The notes: generated by a model not told the origin, from the sequence alone. DNA of 64,000 bases from Sabethes cyaneus (GCF_943734655.1 NC_071353.1:155944179-156008178); one strand, 5' to 3'. Shown: positions 22,320 to 33,570, numbered from the stretch's first letter. Made by a program: numbers and translations.

Positions 22320-22505
22320 TGTCCATGTCCGTCGGTCCGGCAGAACAACGGGATGAAATCAGAGGTCTCCACTGTTGACGGTTACCCACCATAGCTTTTA
22401 TTTACCTGTCGCCAGGACAGATCCTTGTCTGCATTCCGGATGTCAATGGCTAAGCAGCGGCACCATGAGCCTCTGGGTTTGTCTCTTCTACGTTATCCTT
22501 GCGAA
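22320..22505 (-). repeat. Non-LTR retrotransposon 3' tail
   Basis: The minus strand reads HGAAA...GMQTRICPGD and VGNRQQWRPLISSRCSAGPT. The (A/V)xNRxxWR...LCSA block is a common C-terminal end of RTE-like ORFs. It is frame-damaged and short, so family assignment is tentative. Confidence 0.4.
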
Positions 22506-22587
22506 TTCCAGTAGAGTGCTTCTCGGCAGATCTCGTTCGTGATGTGACTTTTGCTTGCTCGACCACAGCTGCATATGGCTTGCCATA

Positions 22588-22916
22588 CCACAGAGAACAG
22601 ACATCCATTCAGGAACAAAGTTTTCGGGAATTCTTGGATAAAATTTCAAATTGAAATCACCTAATATGCTAGCGTCACCACCACTATAGTTACCCAACTA
22701 AATGATTCTTTTGATTTCCACACTGACAACCTTTGGCTCCTCTGGCGCTAGTATATATGGACTATAAGGGTTATGCTAGCGCCAGAAGCTAGCTGTTGTG
22801 AGTTTAGTGTAGAATTTTATGCGCCTTCAGCGACATCATCACTATAGTTTCCTAACTAATTTGACATAAGATTTATCCAAGTGGGGACCTTTCGCTTAAA
22901 TGTCTGTTCTCTGTGG
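22588..22916. mobile_element. MITE with 17-bp perfect terminal inverted repeats
   Basis: CCACAGAGAACAGACAT at 22588-22604 is repeated as its exact complement at 22900-22916. Inside there is a smaller palindrome, TGGCGCTAG...CTAGCGCCA (about 22743-22785), and a direct repeat around ACTATAGTTacccAACTAA. No coding capacity. Confidence 0.75.
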
Positions 22917-24100
22917 CCATACTAAATATTTTTTGGTGAACTTTAATAGCCTCAAGCTGCTCAGTGGGTGGGGAGGGAAATATATGCTGTAAATCGGGTG
23001 TGCGTCACGGCTAGGTCTATACACAAACAGTATCTCGATCGGAGACAGGAACCACAGGAAATGGATCAATAGCAGGGATAATTACCAAATAAGAAACGGC
23101 TGCCAGTTCACGGGTTTCTATAGACTCGGTGAGCAGATAGTTGAAACAACACACTAGAGAAAACCAACGGCGAAGGATGACAACTCGACTTGTACGATGG
23201 ATGTAAAATTAGAGGATAGTGTCACTTTGGGCAAAAACTCGTTACGTACGATACAATTTTTTTATTTTCCCTATCCCTACAGTACTTACTACACTAGGAT
23301 TTCTACTTGCTGGTGTGTTTCTAGGACTCGGGTGTTCTCTCTCACTATATAACGGTCGAACCAATATCGTATGTAGGTTCACCGCACTCGGCAAAGGAAC
23401 AGCCGGGATAGCCGGGCTGGCCAGGCAACCGTGGGTAGTTGGTGGTTACACTGCAGCGCTGGGGCCCGCACAGCGCTCGGCAAGGGCAGGGCCGGTGTAG
23501 CGGTCGGGGCCGACAGCCGATAATTCGTGGCTACGCTGGATAGGCGGAAGGTCCGCTGCTTCTACGAAGCTTTTGTGGGTTTAATGCGTCTTTCCGAAAG
23601 GTCACACCGGAAGCGGCGGGCGCCGGGATCTGAGAAGTAATGTCCAAAACAAAAGGCCCGTCGAGGACCTTTTTGTTTTTTGTTTAATTATTCACACACT
23701 ATTTTCACTATTTTTATTTGTCTGTGGTCTTTGGTTTGGTAGGTTGTTGTTCTTATTGTATGAACGTCTCTGTTTGTTCACCTTTTTTGTTTGGCACTAC
23801 TACTTTTCCTCACAATTAAACGACAATACACTTATTTTACATCATATAAATTAAAACTCTTTAAATAAATTAAATTAACGCGCACCTCTATTCCGTTGCG
23901 TTTTCCCAACAAAGTGAGTTTGATTACCGGGTCTGAGCCCTTTTAAAACCTTGCTCTGTTAAAAATCGGAATCCCTTCCAGTTTTCCGATTTTTACCGAA
24001 CTTTTGTCCTGGCAACAATTATCCTGGTCGACACCCTGTGGCATTGAATTCCTTGATCGCATGTTTCAGGGTATCTGTGGGCGATCATGTATCTGTGGCT
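22917..24100. other. Unrecognised; candidate leader of an unknown element
   Basis: A GC-rich block (about 23390-23640) is followed by AT-rich DNA. No coding motif or second LTR copy was found. Its position directly before the hairpin array suggests both may be the 5' end of one retroelement, which is inference only. Confidence 0.3.
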
Positions 24101-24573
24101 CCTCCGTCCCAGACGCTAGGCGTCAGACGTGGAGGAATACCACCGATGCATCTGAGATCACCGTGTTTGTGTTAGAGAAGGCCTTCCCCCAGTGAGGGGC
24201 CCCTCCGTCCCAGGCGCTGAGCGTCAGACGTGGAGGGATACCACTCACTCAGTTGACAGCTCAACCCTTTTACTAACCGTCTCTCAAGCAAGCTGTCCTC
24301 CCCCCTTGACCGACCCCTCCGTCCCAGTCGGAATGCGACAGACTTGGAGGGCTATCACTCACTGAGTAGACAGCTTGCTCAGCTCCGTTTTGCTATGCCA
24401 GAGAGAGCATTCCCATGTGTGTATGATCCCTCCGCCTAGCCGCAAAGCGACAGACTTGGAGGGCTATCACACACTCAGTAGAATGCTAACTCAGGTCAGT
24501 GTGGATATGATAGAGACAGCTTTCCCGCTTGTGGGATCCCTCCGTCCAGACGCAGGACGACAGACGTGGAGGG
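24101..24573. repeat. Five-copy tandem hairpin array, period 100-114 bp
   Basis: Hairpins lie at 24101-24135, 24201-24237, 24315-24351, 24428-24463 and 24538-24573. Each has an outer stem CCCTCC/GGAGGG (one base shorter in the first) and a core CGTCCCA...AGAC(G/T)TGGAGG. Most have an inner stem that varies: GACGC/GCGTC in unit 1, GGCGC/GCGTC in unit 2, GTCG/CGAC in unit 3. Units 2-5 are followed by a conserved (C/T)ATCAC(A/T)CACTcAGTAGACAGCT tail. No coding frame is conserved. It could be an element leader with monomer repeats. Confidence 0.8.
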
Positions 24574-24696
24574 CTATCACACACTCAGTAGACAGCTGAC
24601 TCAGGGACGGACTTGGGGAATTTGGATTGGGAATTTTGAGCTGATCGAACAGGCAAATTAAATTGGCGAAGCTAATTCATACATTGTAACCGATGG

Positions 24697-25235
24697 TTAC
24701 AACTTGGCTTTCTTCTTTGTCCTAAAATGCTCTGCAACGCCATTCCGTTTCATGACAGTGTAAAAAGACATACCAGGAAGCTGTTTAAAGTCTTCTAGGA
24801 CATACGTTTCATCGTCCATTATAACGCATGGAAAATTTGTTAAATAATCGCAATAAAGCTTACGAGCGCGTGTTTTGGCCGTCGTATTTTGCTTATCATT
24901 ACGGTTTGGCACAGTCCTCAACTTGAAAGACTTGTCGTTGCTTAGAAGTGCGCACGAATGTTGGCGACATTTTTATTTTACGAGCAATGGTACGTACAGA
25001 AAGATCTGGTCTCCTCCGTAATATTTGTTTTACCTTCGCATCCTTGTGGTGGTTTCTCAGATACGTTTTTGTTCCACTTCCCTTCTTCCTAGCTGTTGTC
25101 AAGCGAATATCGAACGATTTTAAAACACTGAGCAGTGCTTGGAGGAAGTCCAAGCTCCAAGAGCACCTGCTCTTCTGTCGACGCCATTTTACGCTGAGTG
25201 CTTGTAATATAAACAAGCGTTATATTTTCAGAAAG
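24697..25235 (-). pseudogene. mariner-like (DD37E-type) transposase fragment
   Basis: The minus strand starts MASTEEQVLLELGLPPSTAQ near 25190. After a frameshift it gives KTYLRNHHKDAKVKQILRRR, then PDLSVRTIARKIKMSPTFVR (helix-turn-helix). It continues as VPNRNDKQNTTAKTRARKL, then MDDETYVLEDFKQLPG with the first catalytic Asp, and ends in GVAEHFRTKKKAKL. These blocks match the mosquito DD37E mariner group as I know it. The second Asp and the final Glu are missing, cut at about 24697. Two frameshifts make it inactive. Confidence 0.75.
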
Positions 25236-25329
25236 AACAGACATTCGTCTACCACTCTGCAAAATATTTCTCTCATTCCGAAGCTGTGTGTGTTTATGGG
25301 TGTCCAAATTTGGTCGCGAATAAGCCTTA

Positions 25330-25487
25330 GGGTACCGCCAGAGTGCAAGCGACATGTGACGCGACGCGACATTTCTTGCTGTATAGTTATACGCGCAGCC
25401 CTTTTTCGCCCGAAGCAGGACTGTGCATTTAGCAACATGAGAGCGAAGTCGTGTCGCGTCGCTGTCGCGTTTACTCTGTACGGGGTC
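25330..25487. mobile_element. MITE with TTA target duplication (PIF/Harbinger-like)
   Basis: TTA lies at 25327-25329 and 25488-25490. The element begins GGGTACCGCCAGAGTGCAAG and its right end is a related complement (CGCGTTTACTCTGTACGGGG). Subterminal CGACGCGAC motifs are inverted on the two sides. A 3-bp TTA duplication with G-rich ends suggests PIF/Harbinger, without transposase here. Confidence 0.6.
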
Positions 25488-25794
25488 TTAGACGATGGTG
25501 AAACTTTTGTCGATTCTAAAAATGAATCCCATCGTCCTGGACGGTTTGTTGACGTACATGCTGTCTGAATGTTAGCTTTGTATCGAAGATTACACCGATT
25601 ACACCTACTGTTTTACCTGACTCACTGCGAATATGCGTATTATTGAAATAAAACGTAACCATACGCTTTATTCGTTTATAACGCATATGCAGTTAATATC
25701 GATAACAAACGATTTTTTGTAAGTTGTGCTTTTGTTATTGCATTTAATTTGTAAAAAGTTGCATAAATAACAATTCAGTTTTACAATACAATTA

Positions 25795-26440
25795 TTGCGT
25801 ACTACTGGCACATGAAATATAACTTTTAAGTACGTTATTTTTAGTGATCAAAATTAACGATATTTTCGATACAAGGGCGATATTTTTCGAAACCTTTCGA
25901 ACCAACACGATCCCGCGAATACAACGCATTTCGCAGTGAGTCAGGTAACACAGTAGGTCTTTGATATGGTCGACACGCTCGATAGTGCTCGATAGCAGTG
26001 TATAGTTGAAAATAACAGCATATTTTTTACGTGAGAAGGATATTACAAAGCATTTTGAAGGATTTACAACCATTCCGTTTAAGGTACACCAATTAGCGAA
26101 GAAATCCAGCTGGCGATGGAGAGCGATGCAGTTTTCAGTTGAGCGGATACGGGAGAATATTTTCAGACCATCGGCATATGATAACCGTGGTTCTTCAAGC
26201 ACGAGATTCACATCGTTGAAATAGAGCAGGAATATGAGCGGTCCGAGATGACTACCCTGCGCAATACTTGAGGTGGCGCAGAATGTGCTGGATTCACAAT
26301 CACCGATGGCAACCATCAGCTGACGATCTGTCAGACAAGAACGGAACCATCGCAGGAAAGTTCTGCCTATTCCAAGGGGTCGGACACTCAGCACATAGTG
26401 CCCCGGCACTGCAGAGATCAACCCGGTAACAATGTGACAG
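25795..26440 (-). pseudogene. Jockey-type RT fragment with a YADG catalytic box
   Basis: The reading frame is open for 257 codons to 26565, but RT homology begins at LGIGRTFLRWFRSCLTDRQL. It then has SIAQGSHLGPLIFLLYFND and LSYADGLKIFSR, where the usual FADD/YADD has become YADG, a change that removes a catalytic Asp. FVISFSRKKYAVIFNY and the thumb follow. Fingers and endonuclease are absent. It is a distinct copy from the fragment at 4.5-4.9 kb. Confidence 0.8.
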
Positions 26441-26565
26441 CTCCCATACAAATTAAACGTACCTAAAACTGCTGGTTCATGGTTCACGACAGATGTTTGA
26501 AAGCGGCGTAAATATCGAAGAAAGAGTTTATTATGATTTGTTTTGGCAAAAAATCCCTTGTGCAT

Positions 26566-27435
26566 ATAAGATCTGAATTGGTTTATTATTTCAATAGAGT
26601 ATTTTACGAACAGATAACATTATGTCAAGTACCAACACGTTTCCGTGGTAAAGATAATAGCAGCATAACTGGTTCTTCTGTCATAATAACATGCTCTATG
26701 TGGTTCTGTCATGTAACAGAGTGTTTTTTGTACAACTGCAACGAGCTCTATTGCTTGGATTTACTCTTGAATTTTGCTTAACTTGTTCTGTTAACGACCA
26801 AATCGATCCAGCAATCATGAGCATTTCATTTTGAATTGCGTAGCGGATAACTTTCAATGAAACACGCAATATTTAAATATTTTAGAGCAGATAACTCGTA
26901 CACAAGAGTGACAATCTTGTACTAAATACCGCTTTTTATCTTGTAAACAAATCAATCAAGCAACCCACCAAGAGTTCAAACAGTTTTACCGAAAACATGA
27001 AACAATGCTGAAATCATCAATACGCACTTTTCAAATCGTTGTCCAGACAGCTTTTTGCGTTCACATTTAACGTAACAAATATTAGCATTTCCTTTGGAAA
27101 TCGAAGGTGCGTCAATTTTGACCGGCACGTAAAAACGATCGTCGCGACATTTTTGACACTGGCGGGTGTTATGGGAAACTGTTAATAACTGTCACTTTGT
27201 TACGGGGTAGGCAGAGATATCAAACGGCACACCTCTAAAGCCTTATAAAAATAACATTTATAGGGCTTTACACACCTCCGGTTCAATTTTACATATGAAA
27301 TGGGAGCACTGCCAGTTGTCAAAATCATCTCGCACGGTTGCCAGATCTATCAGATTTTAACGAATTTAACAAATCTTGCAGTTCGGCACTTTCGGTACAG
27401 CATCGGCACAGCTCGGTTCGTTTCAAGTCGCCTAA
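26566..27435. other. No recognisable gene
   Basis: AT-rich spacer. One feature is a short palindrome, GTAAAGCC...GGCTTTAC-like, around 27236-27272. Nothing else is supportable. Confidence 0.4.
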
Positions 27436-29110
27436 CATAAAAACGGCTGTGCCGAGTGACCGACCCCTTGGCCTATTCCAAGCTTTTCGAGTTTTGTGAT
27501 TGCGATTACGTTGTTGAGCTTATCAAAGGCTGACAGGTCGATATATACGGCATCGGTTTGCATCATTGCAGACATGTTGTCGACGATGTGCGTAGTAAGA
27601 CCAGGGAGGAATCCATGCTGATCCGCGCTCAAATATTGCTTGCAATGTGAAAAAAGTGGCTCCAAGACGATTAGCTCGAACAATTTCGAGATGGCACTCA
27701 ACGATGTAATTCCTCGGTAATCGTCCACATCTCGCTTGTTGTCTTTTTTGTGCACATATAAGCAGATTTCCAGCAAGACGGAAAAATACCGCTGGAGATG
27801 GACTTCTGGAATACGAGCTGTAGTGGTCTAGCCAAACAAGAGATGTGCTTCTTCAGGAGAGCGGACGGAATTCCATCAGGTCCGGGATTGAAGAAGGACT
27901 TCAGTTGCAGCAATGGAGGTCATCTCGGTGTTTATCCCCAGATTACTTAGAGCTTGACCTTACGATGGGACGTTCCTTGTAGCGCAGTCGACATCGTCGC
28001 TGGTTAAACTTTTCAGCGAATAAGCTGCATATGTCTGTAAAATTTGAGGCAATTTCATCGCAATAAATCATAGAGGAGGGCAGCCCGCATTCCTTGGGTT
28101 GCTCGTTCATAAACTTTCAGAAAGCTTTAGGATGCGACCTGAGTTTCCTCTGAATTCTACGTTGATATCGCTGAAAACAAACACGAGTGACTCGCTTGAA
28201 CTCGTGATTTACTCTAACGTAGTGATGCTGTAGTGAGAGCTTACGGTGTCTGGAAAATTTTCGTAGAGCGGCTCTTTTCAGTGATTTGAGTTTTCGCCAT
28301 TCACTCGTTTGCCAAGGAGCGCGTGATCCGGAATGACTTAAGGCCCGCGCAGAATTGATACTTCACGGTTGCGTTTGCGTTAATCTGACAGTTTGCCCAT
28401 ACAATTTGACAGATAATCTGTCAAATCTACGCAACTGCTACCATAAAGTACCAATTCTGCACGGACCTTTACTTTTTTCGGGACATGTCTATCAATGACA
28501 TACGACAAAACAAAATGGTTTGGGCGGCAGTATCGGCGTCATGATCGTTAATTATGTTATCCCAATCCATTGATGATAGGAAGGCTGCGATGCTGCGATG
28601 ATCTGCTCTGAAAAAATCGTACGTAACAGCAGCGGTGGTGGTGTCAAGATCGCTAGTATAGTTGCTTCCACAGAGATGGTTAACGGAGGATGATGAGGTA
28701 CATCTTTAACTAAAGGCAGTGGAGCTGTTGAGAGGAATGGTGCGGTATCTTATGTTGAAAAGAAACAGAGGTCCAGGCACAAAGCACAAAGTAATATTGA
28801 TAAAGGTACATGCATAAGTTTTATGCATTTGGCAAACTATTTTTGGAGGGCGCCACCAGCAGATTTTACACACAAAAAATCGATTACTTTCTTCGAGCCT
28901 GTTAGTCTATTCTCTGTGCTAGTTGCACCAGTGTGGAGTACCGAAAGAGTTGGGTCGGGATACAGGAAACCGCCTTACGATTGCTTCCACGTTATGTCAG
29001 GCAAATTGTAGTCCCCCAGTATCATAATCTGGTCGAGTGGAGCAGCCCTCTCGATCACAACGAAGACATAAGATCACATGATATCAAGATCGTTATCGTG
29101 GATTTCGGAG
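27436..29110 (-). pseudogene. Jockey-type ORF2 relic: endonuclease end to RT fingers/palm
   Basis: In minus-strand order: MILGDYNLPDI near 29010-29040 (EN GDxN box), then a linker. Next is WQTSEWRKLKSLKRAALRKF with VCFQRYQRRIQRKLRSHPK (28130-28310), FMNEQPKECGLPSSM, and FFNPGPDGIPSALLKK (27850-27890). It ends with SAISKLFELIVLEPLF, LSADQHGFLPGLTTHI and AVYIDLSAFDKLNNV. The last motif should carry the first catalytic Asp as (DF)SKAFDK. Stops and frameshifts are frequent, and the segment stops before the FADD box. A MITE interrupts it at 28340-28470. Confidence 0.75.
28340..28470. mobile_element. 131-bp MITE in the Jockey relic
   Basis: The ends are inverted: AAGGCCCGCGCAGAATTG on the left against the complement AAAGGTCCGTGCAGAATTG on the right. 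ACTT flanks it at 28336-28339 and 28471-28474. Removing the element and one ACTT would rejoin the Jockey reading frame across MSRKK and SHSGSRAPW, which supports the target-duplication call. Confidence 0.7.
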
Positions 29111-29564
29111 AAACTACACTAACCACGTTTGTCGTTACACCGATGGTTCTAAAGGCGGCGGTAAAGTTGAATTTTGGGTCCGTGAAAGTTGAACTGAACA
29201 ATTATTTAGACTATCAGATCGCACGTTGCTCTTCTCCGCTGAAGCCGCCAGTGCTTTCGTGGCTGCCGCTACGTCAGCTAAAGGATCAACGGATCAATCG
29301 CCGTATTTACCGACTCAGTAAGTGTAACACTGGCGCTGGAATCTCTCGCTCGATACACATTATTCATGGATGATGCGTATTTGTGATAGGTTCCGGGGAG
29401 CTGAAGTATCCCCGGAAATGAAAACGCCGTCAAGCTGGCTGCACTTGAAGGACAGGGAATCTTATAAACCCGAGTAAAACAAGGCATAGACTTCCGGAGT
29501 GCCATCGAAGAAGGGGCGCGATCGTCGGCCGCCAATCACCAGAAGAAGTGTGTTTGTGGCCTGA
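29100..29564 (+). pseudogene. RNase H domain relic of an R1/I-like non-LTR element
   Basis: Forward frames read YTDGSKGGGKVEFWV (the first RNase H Asp in TDGS) and LFSAEAASAFVAATSA, whose Glu corresponds to the second catalytic residue. After a frameshift come FTDSVSVTLAL-like residues and GNENAVKLAALEGQGI. It ends with a KCVCG motif where the mariner element begins. Frameshifts make it non-functional. It is on the opposite strand from the adjacent Jockey relic, so the two are unrelated insertions. Confidence 0.6.
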
Positions 29565-29723
29565 TAACGGGTGGCAACTAAAATTTTAGAATTTTTTCGC
29601 GGCCCTTATGCTCAACAACAAACGAGCTCAGAAAAAAAATGAGAGTATGTATGTGTAAACTCTCTCTCTCCCCTTTTTGTTAGTATTTATTGTTTTGGTT
29701 ATGCTTGCCCAGTTTTGCTAAAA

Positions 29724-30340
29724 ATGGTGTCGAAACAACAAGTATTTCGGGAGCGCGTCGTACACTTCTACGAACTGCAACAAAAATCTCGGCAAAAAGT
29801 ATACGGTACAATATTTAAAAAGCAAATATGTTGCGACTTCGACTGTTTACCATATCCTAAGAAGCCCAACAACTATTCGCAAGCAAGGTAGTGGAAGACC
29901 CGTCAAAATTATGGACGCAGAAGGACATCGTTCTCTTTCTCGTTTCTTCAACAACAAGCCTGCTGGTTTGGCTATCAATTAAGATGCACCAGCCGAATAT
30001 TTGAAGAAAATTTTGATCCCGTTTTTACAAAAACATCACGCAGATGGACAATACGTGTTTTGGCCGGATAGAGCATCATCGCAGTACTCCAAAAAAACAC
30101 AATCGTTCCTGAATATCCATTCGATCCCATTTGTACCCAAAAACCACGACCCGAAAAATCTGTCTTAGTGCGCTCAATCGAAGATTTCTTCGGGATTTTG
30201 AGTTCTTTGGTGTACAAAAATAACTGGAGGGTCACGAATTGCAAATGCAGATGATTGGTAGAATCAAGAGATGCATTCGCAAAGTTGACATGACAGCCGC
30301 CCAACAAACATCGAAGCCGAATTAAAATGCTTCTGATTTG
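29724..30340 (+). pseudogene. mariner-like transposase, internally deleted
   Basis: It begins at an ATG with MVSKQQVFRERVVHFYEL and an N-terminal HTH (VATSTVYHIL, RKQGSGRPVKIMDAEG in shifted frames). It then jumps to PAEYLKKILIPFLQKHHAD and QYVFWPDRASSQYSKKTQ, where WPD carries the second catalytic Asp (usual form WPDLAPSHYS). The centre with the first catalytic Asp is missing. FVPKNHDPKNL and, in a shifted frame, SIEDFFGILSSLVYKNNWRV hold the region of the third catalytic residue. The copy is inactive. Confidence 0.75.
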
Positions 30341-31570
30341 GTTACAGCTGATTTAACTCTGAATACAGGTGGTAGACGCTGAATAAATTTAAGCAAAGGC
30401 CTCTGTATTCTATAAGTGTCCAAGCAGCCAACGAATGCGCTGCAAATCAGCTGCTTCGCATAATAGTGTCACAAGCAGATTAGGCGCATCTTCAACCTCT
30501 TCACAACCCAATTCAATATTCTCAATAATTGTGCTATACTAGCTGAATAAACGATTTGTCATCCTAATAAAAAAAGCCCTCTCAAGAAACATTCAAGCGC
30601 TGATTAAACATTTTAGCAGTCATTATTCAGCCATGGCTGAATATGCATCGAATAAAATTTATGTAAACAATTCTACAATACTTATTCAGTCGAAATTAGA
30701 CAACTGCTACAACCTATTTCGCTTGAGGCAGAAAAAACACTTGTTAAGCTTTTTCGAAAACAGACACTGATGAAACTTGCAAGTCGTAGGCAAAATACGT
30801 ATCTCTCACGAATAAATATAAATAGTAGAATTTATATTTCAAATGCTTGGAAAGTTTTCAATTTCACAAGATGGCGGCCCAATTCCCGAAAGATGACGAC
30901 ATGCATTTTTAATTAGCTTCGAAATTTAAAATATAGCATACGACGCCATAGCAAAATAAGCATCACGCTTCCTTTTTTTTCTAAATTTAAAATAGATTAT
31001 TTTTTGGCTGCATAAAGGTTGATGAGACGTTGAAGAAGCGACTGAAAAAGCATTGCAAAACTATTTCTCGTCAAAAAATAGAATTGACAGCATTGCGCAA
31101 ATTGGTTATTTAAAAACACGCAAAAGCCTCTATTAAGCTCCATTGCAGCTTTGAAAGCAACTACCCAAGTAACAATTTTAGGCTGATCAAACGTTTTTTA
31201 GCTGAGTTTATTCAACCTGTGGCTGAATTATGGTTTAGTTTTAGAAATAAAAACGTTTTTTTTTCAGTTCTTAAACATCTAAGTCAAGCTTCGGGCTTGC
31301 TAATAGCTGCTTTGAAGCTGTAATGTAGCTTAATAGAGGCTTTTGTGCGTTTTTAAATAACTAATCTGGAAACAAGGCACACAGAGGCGATATAACTGCT
31401 TAACAAGTGTTTTTTTTTGTCTCAAACGAAATAGGATGTATAAGTTCTCCAATTTCGGCTGAATAAGTATTGTAGAATTGTTTACATAAATTTTATTCGG
31501 TGCATATTCAGTTATGGCTGAATAATTATGGCTGCTAAAATGTTTAACCAGCAGCGCATAAATGATTCTT
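30300..31570. mobile_element. Foldback element nested in mariner
   Basis: 30590-30760 (TTAAACATTTTAGCAG, CGAATAAAATTTATGTAAAC, CAATACTTATTCAG) returns inverted at 31390-31560. An inner pair, AAAGCCTCTATTAAGCT near 31122 and its complement near 31325, extends the arms inwards. CCCAAGTAACA near 31164 may start a further small insertion at the centre. GGCTGAAT and its complement recur many times. No coding frame. Confidence 0.7.
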
Positions 31571-31779
31571 GGGCGTACAACGCTCCTGTTTCGACGTCTA
31601 ATGAAAGCTTCGCCGTACAGCCAATTACGAACCGTTTTCGAATGAACATTAATTTTTTTTCAACAATGGATAATGTATCTTTAATTTCGGTATATCAGAT
31701 CTTCTTCTTTGTCTTTTTTTGACAGCTTGAGAAAAAAATTCCAAAATTTTAGTTGCCACCCGTTAATTATTTGCGTAAA

Positions 31780-32215
31780 AATGTTCCAGTTTCAAGTCCA
31801 ATTTCAAGTCCAGTTATGAATTAAATTTCAAGTTTAGTTTCAAACCTAATTTATGGCTGATTTCAAGCCCAAATTCAATTCTAATTTTATGCCCAATTTG
31901 AACACTAACATCAAGCACAACTTTAAGTCTAGTTTTAAGTTTTATTCCAAATACCATTTGAAGTGCAGTTTGCATCCAATTTATAACAATTTAAAGACCA
32001 AATTTCAATGTCCATTGCCAAGTCTAATTTTAACCTTGATTTTAAGTACAACTTCAAGTACAATCTCAAGTCTTTTTTCATGTCCAATTTTAAATACTTT
32101 CAAGTTCAACTTTAAGTCCGATTTCAAATTCAGTTTCAAATCCAACTTAAAACCAATTTACATTCATTTTAAATATTAAATCAAATTTCAAGTTGTGTTT
32201 CACAGATTACCAATG
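31780..32215. repeat. Degenerate hexamer-periodic DNA, AATTTCAAGTCC type
   Basis: Units close to AATTTC and AAGTCC alternate with many substitutions, forming a 6/12-bp periodicity. The 108-codon forward frame here (FKPKFNSNFMPN...) is simple-sequence translation, not a gene. Confidence 0.75.
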
Positions 32216-32219
32216 GATC

Positions 32220-33570
32220 TAGAGATGGTCAGTCTCCTCTAGCTGCTCCTGGAGAAAAAAAAAGCAGAAAAGAACACGAAGGAAAACGTGACAATAACAA
32301 CTGGACAAACGCGATAAAAAAAGAAAAGAGGAAAAATGCAAGGTAGAGAAAAAGAAGAGATGAAATTGCAACGAAGGAAAAATCATGAAACAATGGGAGG
32401 AAAAATGGAACGTACAAAGATTAAAAAGTGAAAAGGACGAAAAACAGTAGAGAAAAAGCGAAAAATGTGAGAAGAGAAGGAACAAGGACCAACGAAACGA
32501 GGAAAAACTGAAGAGAAAATTAGGACCAAGTAGATAGAAACGGAGAAAAAACGGGATAGAAAAGGAGAAAATACCGGAGCATGAAAATTGAAAGAAAACA
32601 TGAAAACGGAAAACAACCCGCATAAAACGAGAAACAGAATGTGACTGAAAAAGAGGAAAGCAGGTCATAACAAACGGAAGAACGGAACAGACGAAAACGA
32701 AAAAATAGAAAAGGAGTTAACGAGACAGAAAACAAAAAACGAGAAAAAATGGAAAAGAGAAAAAATAAATCTGAAAGTGGAAGAAAAAGGACAAAAACGG
32801 AACAGAAAAGAAAAAAACAAGATGAACGGGACATGAAAAGAAGAGAGATGAAATAGCGGGCAGAAAAAAAATGAGAGAGAAAAGAAGGTAAAACGAAACA
32901 AATAGTAGAAAGACGAAACAGAAAAAGAAAAAAACTCAACAAAGAAAAAAAGAGAAAACGAGACAAGATAGGGCAACGGAACGAAAACAAGAAAACCGAT
33001 CAAGGTGACGAGGAAAACGGGCAAAAGAGATCAGACGGGATATAAAAGAAGAAAGTTGGGACAAAATGAGAATGAGAAGAGTACATGGAACAGAAAAAGA
33101 ACGAAAGAAAAACAGAAAAAACGGATCAAAGAAAAAGCCAAAACTGTAGAGAGAAAGAGGCCAATAACAGAATAAACGTGACCGTAAAAAAAGAAAAAAA
33201 GAAACTAGGCACAAAAAAGAGAAAAAACAGAACAGACGTAGTCGTAAAACGAGGAGGAGAGTTAGAAAAGGAAAAAAACTGGAAACAAACAAAGTAAAAC
33301 GTGTAGAGCAAAAAACAAGATGAAAAACAAGAAAAAAAACAGGACCAATAATAAGTAAAAATGGAACAGGAGACGAAGAAAATAGAAAACACAGGGCAGA
33401 AAAAAAACAAACGAAAAGAGACTAAACGGAAGGAAAAGGAAAAAAGTGAAAGCAAAGCCCAGGTAAACGGTACAGAAAAGAAGTAAAAATGGAAAAAAGT
33501 GGAAAAACGGGACAAGAAAAGAAAATACGAAACAAAACTGAGGTAAAACGTGTGAGACGAAATATGTCAT
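32220..33570. repeat. Purine-rich degenerate repeat tract
   Basis: About 1.35 kb of GGAAAAAC, GAGAAAAAG and AACGGAAGA variants on the plus strand, nearly free of pyrimidine runs. The Phe/Ser/Leu-rich reverse frames are artefacts. Strong purine asymmetry could allow triplex or R-loop formation. Confidence 0.8.

Larger units (their letters stand above)
29567..31763 (+). mobile_element. mariner-like element containing a foldback insertion
   Basis: The ends are inverted repeats, ACGGGTGGCAACTAAAATTT on the left and its complement on the right, flanked by TA at 29565-29566 and 31764-31765. The inner 5' part encodes a broken transposase. From about 30300 to 31570 a foldback element separates the coding region from the 3' end. 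Without it the element would be about 0.9 kb, shorter than an intact mariner, in line with the internal deletion in the transposase. Confidence 0.85.

Noticed and set aside
24101..24573. CRISPR-like array or hammerhead ribozyme array
   Set aside because: Repeats are about 110 bp with whole units homologous and no unique spacers, in an animal genome; the hammerhead core sequences CTGATGA and GAAA are not present.
32219..33570. Many overlapping Phe/Ser/Leu-rich reverse frames that look like membrane proteins
   Set aside because: They are translations of a purine-rich tract in every frame; no start context, domain or length conservation.
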